In this document: piece after piece, positions 59,564-64,000 of the stretch
Numbering within the stretch: position 1 is the first letter of the stretch
Layout of the letters: the number at the start of each line of letters is the position of its first letter
Source of the DNA: Halomicronema sp. CCY15110
GTDB lineage: Bacteria; Cyanobacteriota; Cyanobacteriia; Phormidesmidales; Phormidesmidaceae
DNA length: 64,000 bases
Assembly (NCBI RefSeq): GCF_016888165.1
Contig: NZ_JACSWC010000158.1
Location: forward strand, 1 to 64,000
Direction of reading: 5' to 3'
Notes under the pieces: generated by a model
Database searches by the model: none
Seen by the model: the letters and a program-made list of their open reading frames with translations, nothing else
Told to the model about the DNA's origin: nothing
Made by a program: the position numbers and the translations under genes

Positions 59564-60640
59564 CTATTCCGCTGGTTCTACAGAAGGGCAGAGCTGATTG
59601 ACATCACCGTAGTAGGCCAACAAGCTGTAGGTCTGTAAATGACAGAGGTCTTGCTGAATGATGGCCTGCTCTTGCTCGTAGGTGAAATCAATCGGAGTTT
59701 GACCGAGCAGAATTTCGATGAGGCCGGGCTCGTCGTACCCAATGCGGACTAATTGGTAGTCTTCACCCAGTTCTAGCGATGCGGCCAGGGCCGCGATCGC
59801 GTCAGGTCGGCCACTGGTGCCATCAATCAGGTTGTATTGCTCAGCCTGTTCGGTACCAAAAATGAACGCGCCCATTTCTTGCCGTAGAGTTTGTTCAGAA
59901 ATGTCCCGAGTTTCGGCGACATGGGTCACGAAGTTGTCATATTCGTTATTGATGTTAACCCGCAGATTTTCCAGTTCTTCTTCGGTGGGCTGGCGAAAGG
60001 GGTTGCCCAAATCTTTGCCTTTGCCCGCTGAGATCACAAACTGTTGAATGCCTCCCTGGGTCGTGACCCCGCCGCCGAACAAGCCCCCATCGATCGCGAC
60101 GGGATCGTTGAAATACACCAGGGTTGGGCCAATCACCCCAATACTGCCAACGATGCTCCCCGGAGCTGCCCGGATCTGATCAGCAGCCACCATTGACCAC
60201 ACCCCCCCAGAAGCGGAAAGCCCTTCCACATAGGCGTGTACGGGGCTTTCAGTGGCGTCCTTATAATCAGCCAGGGCGTCATAAACGATGTTCGACCCAA
60301 CAACGGTGCCGCCAGGGGTCGACACCCGCAAAAAGATGCCCTGGATGCGATCGTCTTCAGCGACCTTTTCCATGAGTTTTTGAAACTGGTAGGCATAGGT
60401 GACGCTGGAATCGAGCCCAAAGAAGCCCGAGTTAGAAGGGCTGTTGAGAATTGGCCCGTTGAGGCGCAGTTCCAGCAGGTAGTTTTCGCTATCTTCATCG
60501 CCGTCAACATAGCGAAAATCGAGGGCGTCGTCTTCGCCCTCATCGGAGCTGGAAGAAAAATCGGGAAAACAACCCGTCACTCCCAAACCCAATACGGACA
60601 CCCCTGCGAATGTTGCCAACCACCGAAGCAATTGATTCAT
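59564..60640 (-). CDS. sppA: Signal peptide peptidase SppA, lipoprotein form
   Basis: A 358-aa S49-family serine protease that degrades cleaved signal peptides or other membrane peptides. Ser-Lys dyad: S144 in GLSASGGVWSM and K209 in SAGKGKDLG. STPGG around residue 107 is the oxyanion region. ATG 60640 (MNQLLRWLA) has an AGAGG ribosome binding site and yields a lipoprotein signal with VTGC (C24). The ATT/GTG upstream region to 60685 would bury it. A ~25-residue acidic stretch follows the lipobox cysteine. In cyanobacteria SppA paralogues act on light-harvesting complexes; this short one has only one S49 domain. Confidence 0.88.
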   Translation of the reverse strand: MNQLLRWLATFAGVSVLGLGVTGCFPDFSSSSDEGEDDALDFRYVDGDEDSENYLLELRLNGPILNSPSNSGFFGLDSSVTYAYQFQKLMEKVAEDDRIQGIFLRVSTPGGTVVGSNIVYDALADYKDATESPVHAYVEGLSASGGVWSMVAADQIRAAPGSIVGSIGVIGPTLVYFNDPVAIDGGLFGGGVTTQGGIQQFVISAGKGKDLGNPFRQPTEEELENLRVNINNEYDNFVTHVAETRDISEQTLRQEMGAFIFGTEQAEQYNLIDGTSGRPDAIAALAASLELGEDYQLVRIGYDEPGLIEILLGQTPIDFTYEQEQAIIQQDLCHLQTYSLLAYYGDVNQLCPSVEPAE

Positions 60641-60825
60641 GAACCTCTTTTCCCACTCAATCTTGCGGCTCGTTACGCCTATCACCGTTATGGTAGAACT
60701 ATTTTTTAGTTTGCCAGCCCTTGGGCGTGAATTGTGGCTGTGGAGCAGTCGGGCATGCGGGGCATCAGAGCGCGGACGCCAGGAGCCGCAGGTCTAGGGA
60801 CAAGGACGCGATGGGAGCACAGTGC

Positions 60826-62223
60826 CTACTGGCACCCTTGCTGTTGTGACCACTGGACGAGGGCTTGATCATGAATTTCGCGCCAAGGGCGGTGATGCTG
60901 TTGGGCGATCGCGGCGCAGTCTTCGTATTCAGGATGGGCTTTGAGCGGGCGATCGCTGTTGGGCAAAAAGGCAACCTTCATCCGCACTGTTCCCCAGGGC
61001 AGCTGGAGGGGCACTAATTCGCGACGTAGACGGAGCCGGGTTTGGTCAGTGCGGCGGACTCCCAGGGTCGTCGTTTCGGTCAATAAAACCATTTCACAGG
61101 TCGCCGCTTGGGGCGGATCAGCGATTACCACGAGCAAATGCCCCGGCCGCGATTTTTTCATCATCACCGGCTGCACAAACACATCCAACGCGCCCGCCGC
61201 AAAGAGGCGATCGTACAGATAGCCGATCACCTGGGGAGATAAATCGTCAACCTGGGTTTCTAAGACGGTCACAGTTTCCCGACCGGCTTGGGCTTCTCGC
61301 TCAGTCGTAGTGTGCGAGTGATGTGATTCGTGGGGCATATGCTCATCGGGGACATGATGGTGGGGTGGGTGTTCGTGGGGGGGATGTTCGTGGGGGGCAT
61401 GGTTTTGCGGAGCCGGGTGATGGGTGGGGGCGATTTGAGTCGTGTTTGCTTGGGCGCTGGCCTTTGCGCTCAGTTGATCCACTTGACCGATCCACAGCCG
61501 CAAAATATTCGGGATTGGCAATTCCTTGTTCCCGGCCCCCAAGCCAATTTTTTGCAGTTGCATAGTCGGCGGTTCGCCAAAGCGAGTTGCCAGTTCCGTC
61601 GCGATCGCGGCTCCCGTTGGCGTCACCAGTTCTCCCGTCAGCCCCGCATTGTAAATGGGCACCTGTGCCATCTCCATCAGTTTCAGCACCGCCGGGGCGG
61701 GGACGGGTAGACGACCGTGAGCAGCGCGTACGGTACCTGTGCCCGTCGGCAGCGGCGCACAATGCAGCTCATCAATGCCCAGCCAGTCGAACCCCAAGCA
61801 GGTGCCCACAATATCGACGATCGCATCCGTCGCCCCGACTTCGTGGAAATGCACCTGTTGCGGATCAATGCCATGAATGGCCCCCTCGGCTTGGGCCAAG
61901 CGCCGAAAGATCGCGAGACTCCAGGCGATCGCGCGCTCTGGCAAGGGGGCCTGGGCAATAATCTGAACAATATCGTGCAGGTGACGCACTGGGGGATGGG
62001 GGACATCTGCATGGCCTTCATGGGGCAACCGCACATCCACCTTGGTGGCCGCGATGCCATTCTTGCGAACGCTCATCGCCCTTAGCTGCACCGTTTCTGG
62101 CAGCTGTAGCTGATCAATATGGGTTTGCAAATAGTCCAACGGCACCCCCGCACTCACCAGCGCCCCCAAACACATATCGCCCGAAATGCCGGTCGGACAA
62201 TCCACAAAGGCTAAAGTCTTCAT
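60826..62223 (-). CDS. larC: Nickel pincer cofactor protein LarC
   Basis: A 465-aa CTP-dependent nickel insertase that completes the nickel-pincer nucleotide cofactor of lactate racemase and relatives. The conserved start FVDCPTGISGDMCLGALVSAG, HEVGATDAIVDIVG and the C-terminal ETQVDDLSPQVIGYLYDRL with MMKKSRPGHLL are LarC signatures. A His-rich insert of about 40 residues (HEHPPHEHPPHHH and so on, about 275-315) divides the N- and C-terminal domains and probably buffers Ni. No larA, larB or larE is in the window. ATG 62223 is divergent from the Sua5/YciO gene with 88 bases between them. Confidence 0.92.
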   Translation of the reverse strand: MKTLAFVDCPTGISGDMCLGALVSAGVPLDYLQTHIDQLQLPETVQLRAMSVRKNGIAATKVDVRLPHEGHADVPHPPVRHLHDIVQIIAQAPLPERAIAWSLAIFRRLAQAEGAIHGIDPQQVHFHEVGATDAIVDIVGTCLGFDWLGIDELHCAPLPTGTGTVRAAHGRLPVPAPAVLKLMEMAQVPIYNAGLTGELVTPTGAAIATELATRFGEPPTMQLQKIGLGAGNKELPIPNILRLWIGQVDQLSAKASAQANTTQIAPTHHPAPQNHAPHEHPPHEHPPHHHVPDEHMPHESHHSHTTTEREAQAGRETVTVLETQVDDLSPQVIGYLYDRLFAAGALDVFVQPVMMKKSRPGHLLVVIADPPQAATCEMVLLTETTTLGVRRTDQTRLRLRRELVPLQLPWGTVRMKVAFLPNSDRPLKAHPEYEDCAAIAQQHHRPWREIHDQALVQWSQQQGCQ

Positions 62224-62311
62224 ACAAAGTCGCTGAACCTATCATGACCATCTTTCATAATGAAGACTACCTTGCCCCGACGGCACAAACTACAGCGCGA
62301 GGAGGTTCTCC

Positions 62312-62986
62312 ATGGCGACAATCTACAAAGTGCATCCCCAAACACCGCAAACTCGCAAAATTGAAGCAATTCGCGATGCTCTGCGCAAAGGGGCGGTGAT
62401 GCTTTACCCAACGGACACGGTGTATGCGATCGGCTGCGATCTCACAGTAAAAGGTGCCATTAACCGCGTCCGACAACTCAAGCAGATTTCCAACGATAAG
62501 CCGCTGACCTTTATGTGTTCGTCGCTATCGAATATTGCCGAATATGCCTACGTGAGCGACCCCGCCTATCGCCAGATTCGCCATCTCATTCCGGGCACTT
62601 ACACCTTCATTTTGCCGGCGACCAAACAGGTACCCAAACTCGTCATGAGTCCGAAACGGAAAACGACGGGGATTCGCGTTCCCGACTCGCCCATCTGTTT
62701 GGCCCTGATCGAAGCTTTGGGCAACCCAATCGTTTCAACGTCTGCCCTCTCGCTGTTAGATTTCGACGCTAGGCCAGTGCCGTCTAAGGCCGAGCTGTTT
62801 GACGTGGTGGGGCCACAAGTGGATCTGATCATTGACGACGATCGCGACCTCACCTACGGCCTTTCCACAATTTTGAGCCTAGAAGAACCGACTGCGCCCA
62901 CCATTGAACGGCGAGGGCTCGGTTGGGAACATGCTGCCGACCTCGGCATCGAAGTAGCAGAAGCCCCTGTCCCCTCGCCCCATTAA
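62312..62986 (+). CDS. Sua5/YciO/YrdC-family protein
   Basis: A 224-aa dsRNA-binding-like YrdC-domain protein, possibly L-threonylcarbamoyladenylate synthase for the t6A base of tRNA. Motifs: GAVMLYPTDTVYAIGCDL, RVRQLKQISNDKPLTFMCSS (KPLT), GTYTFILPATKQVPK, KRKTTGIRVPDSP and STSALS. This pattern fits the YciO branch, whose activity is less certain than that of TsaC/Sua5. It has no C-terminal Sua5 domain. The ATG has a GAGGAGG ribosome binding site (62299-62305). The last 20 residues are a variable tail. Confidence 0.88.
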   Translation: MATIYKVHPQTPQTRKIEAIRDALRKGAVMLYPTDTVYAIGCDLTVKGAINRVRQLKQISNDKPLTFMCSSLSNIAEYAYVSDPAYRQIRHLIPGTYTFILPATKQVPKLVMSPKRKTTGIRVPDSPICLALIEALGNPIVSTSALSLLDFDARPVPSKAELFDVVGPQVDLIIDDDRDLTYGLSTILSLEEPTAPTIERRGLGWEHAADLGIEVAEAPVPSPH

Positions 62987-63222
62987 GGAATCTTCGGGTA
63001 ACCAATATTCCGGTCAAGGTCAGTGGATGGAATGCAGACAAGCGGCGATTCTGCCCAGCCTTGGTCTGGTCAAAAATGGTATAGCTCTTGCCTGCCCCGG
63101 AACAGCCGAGACGGCTGTCCACACTTAGATGCAATTCCCATTCTTTAAGCTTCTAGGCTCTCGGCACCTGACTGCGGATTGCTATAGGGGCAGATTGGTT
63201 GAGCAGAGTTAGAAATCACCGA

Positions 63223-64000
63223 CTAGGACTGCTGACCGAGCAATTCCGCAATCTCGTGATGCTCGATGGGGGGTTTGGCGAGTTCGGCCTGGCGGGTATC
63301 GGTAATGAGCCAGTCGAGGGCAGCTGCCTGCATATCGATCGAAGCGCCGGTCTTATCGACACAGTAACGACCAAACACCAACTTATCGACCAGTCGCACG
63401 CCGGGACCAATGCGGGAATATTCAAAGATGACGCTGCGATCGACGATCGCGTTACTGCAAATAGCACAGTTAGGGCCAATCATCGTCGGCCCAACAATCT
63501 TGGCTCCATCCTCGATGTGGGCTCTCGCCCCGATGTAGACCGGTCCTTGAATGTCGACTTTGTCCCAGTTGACTTTGACGTTTAAGCCGGTGTAGATGCC
63601 CGGTTTCACCTCTTCACCGGGAATATCGATGAGTTTGACCTGCCCGGTCATGACATCTTGGATGGCTTGCCAATAGTCGGGCACTTTGCCGATATCGACC
63701 CATTCAAAGTCCATGCGGATGCCGTAAAAGGGAGCCCCAGCGGCGACCAATTTCGGGAACAAGTCGCCCCCAATGTCATATTCCATGGCCGCGGGAATGT
63801 AGTTGAAGATTTCGGGTTCAAAGATGTAAATCCCGGTATTGATGTCGGTGCTCAGGGCTTCTTCGACCTTAGGCTTTTCTTGGAAGGATTTGATCCGCCC
63901 ATCTTCGTCGGTAACAACGACACCGTAGCTGGGCACCTGCTTAATCGGGACAGATTTCATGACGACGGTGGCGATCGCCCCTTTCTCTTTGTGCTGGCGG
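63223..64000 (-). CDS. NDP-sugar pyrophosphorylase, 5' end outside window
   Basis: The C-terminal part of a nucleotidyltransferase (mannose-1-phosphate guanylyltransferase-like) reading leftwards. The open frame continues past 63960 to the window edge (HKEKGAIATVVM is read there), so the start lies outside. The nucleotidyltransferase fold ends with MDFEWVDIGKVPDYWQAI. A left-handed beta-helix of hexapeptide repeats follows (VYIGARAHIEDGAKIVGPTM; AIVDRSVIFEYSRIG). It makes an activated sugar (GDP-mannose or similar) for cell envelope glycans. It ends at 63223, 236 bases from the Sua5/YciO gene's stop, and the two converge. Confidence 0.85.
   Translation of the reverse strand, partial: RQHKEKGAIATVVMKSVPIKQVPSYGVVVTDEDGRIKSFQEKPKVEEALSTDINTGIYIFEPEIFNYIPAAMEYDIGGDLFPKLVAAGAPFYGIRMDFEWVDIGKVPDYWQAIQDVMTGQVKLIDIPGEEVKPGIYTGLNVKVNWDKVDIQGPVYIGARAHIEDGAKIVGPTMIGPNCAICSNAIVDRSVIFEYSRIGPGVRLVDKLVFGRYCVDKTGASIDMQAAALDWLITDTRQAELAKPPIEHHEIAELLGQQS

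Overview
The window is a stretch of cyanobacterial chromosome. The octamer GCGATCGC (HIP1), a cyanobacterial hallmark, is scattered through almost every gene. Other cyanobacterial markers are NdhL, an IctB-family membrane protein, a phosphoribulokinase-family kinase, a DUF1517 protein, a PEP-CTERM protein, TPR-containing Ser/Thr kinase architecture, CHASE2/dCache signalling proteins, heptanucleotide STRR repeats, and above all a tRNA-Leu(UAA) gene split by a group I intron. The mix suggests a filamentous, Leptolyngbya-like lineage; the genus is an inference. No rRNA operon, CRISPR array, intact transposase or prophage was seen.

Layout. 0.4-7 kb: alpha-glucan phosphorylase (glycogen breakdown), a Ser/Thr kinase with TPRs, and an IctB/O-antigen-ligase-like protein. 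7-10.5 kb: two small exported proteins and a NACHT NTPase of NLR-like build with a repetitive segment before its C-terminal module. 10.7-17.7 kb: PH-domain protein, IlvE, PEP-CTERM protein, GNAT, MocR-type regulator and a 456-aa unknown. 18.7-19.1 kb: tRNA-Leu with intron. 19.2-26.4 kb: NdhL, a lipoprotein alpha-amylase, then a tight four-gene MacA/MacB/TolC-type efflux operon. 26.4-29.2 kb: a gene-poor, repeat-rich zone with an EF-hand repeat protein and MITE-like elements. It ends in a cobalamin riboswitch that leads into DUF1636 and CobW (29.2-30.8 kb).

30.9-32.5 kb: two overlapping AT-rich unknown genes without any HIP1 core, probably acquired and the best candidate for an undescribed system. 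32.5-39.4 kb: L,D-transpeptidase, molybdopterin oxidoreductase, Dps, a divergent phosphoribulokinase paralogue lacking the P-loop regulatory cysteine, DUF1517, ProA and glutaredoxin. 39.6-46.3 kb: an XRE regulator, a propeller-transglutaminase fusion, UreD, a GT39-like glycosyltransferase and ArgC. 47-59.5 kb is rich in signalling: CHASE2-GGDEF-EAL, guanine deaminase, dCache-HAMP, MutS2 and a 1213-aa dCache-HAMP-histidine kinase-receiver-cyclase hybrid. 59.5-64 kb: SppA, LarC with a His-rich insert, a Sua5/YciO protein and a nucleotidyltransferase cut by the window edge.

Themes: carbon storage and fixation, metal and cofactor handling (cobalamin/CobW, nickel/LarC/UreD, Dps iron), envelope export, and second-messenger signalling. 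Most genes look like core chromosome. The accessory material is the NACHT gene, the 26.4-29.1 kb repeat zone and the AT-rich gene pair.
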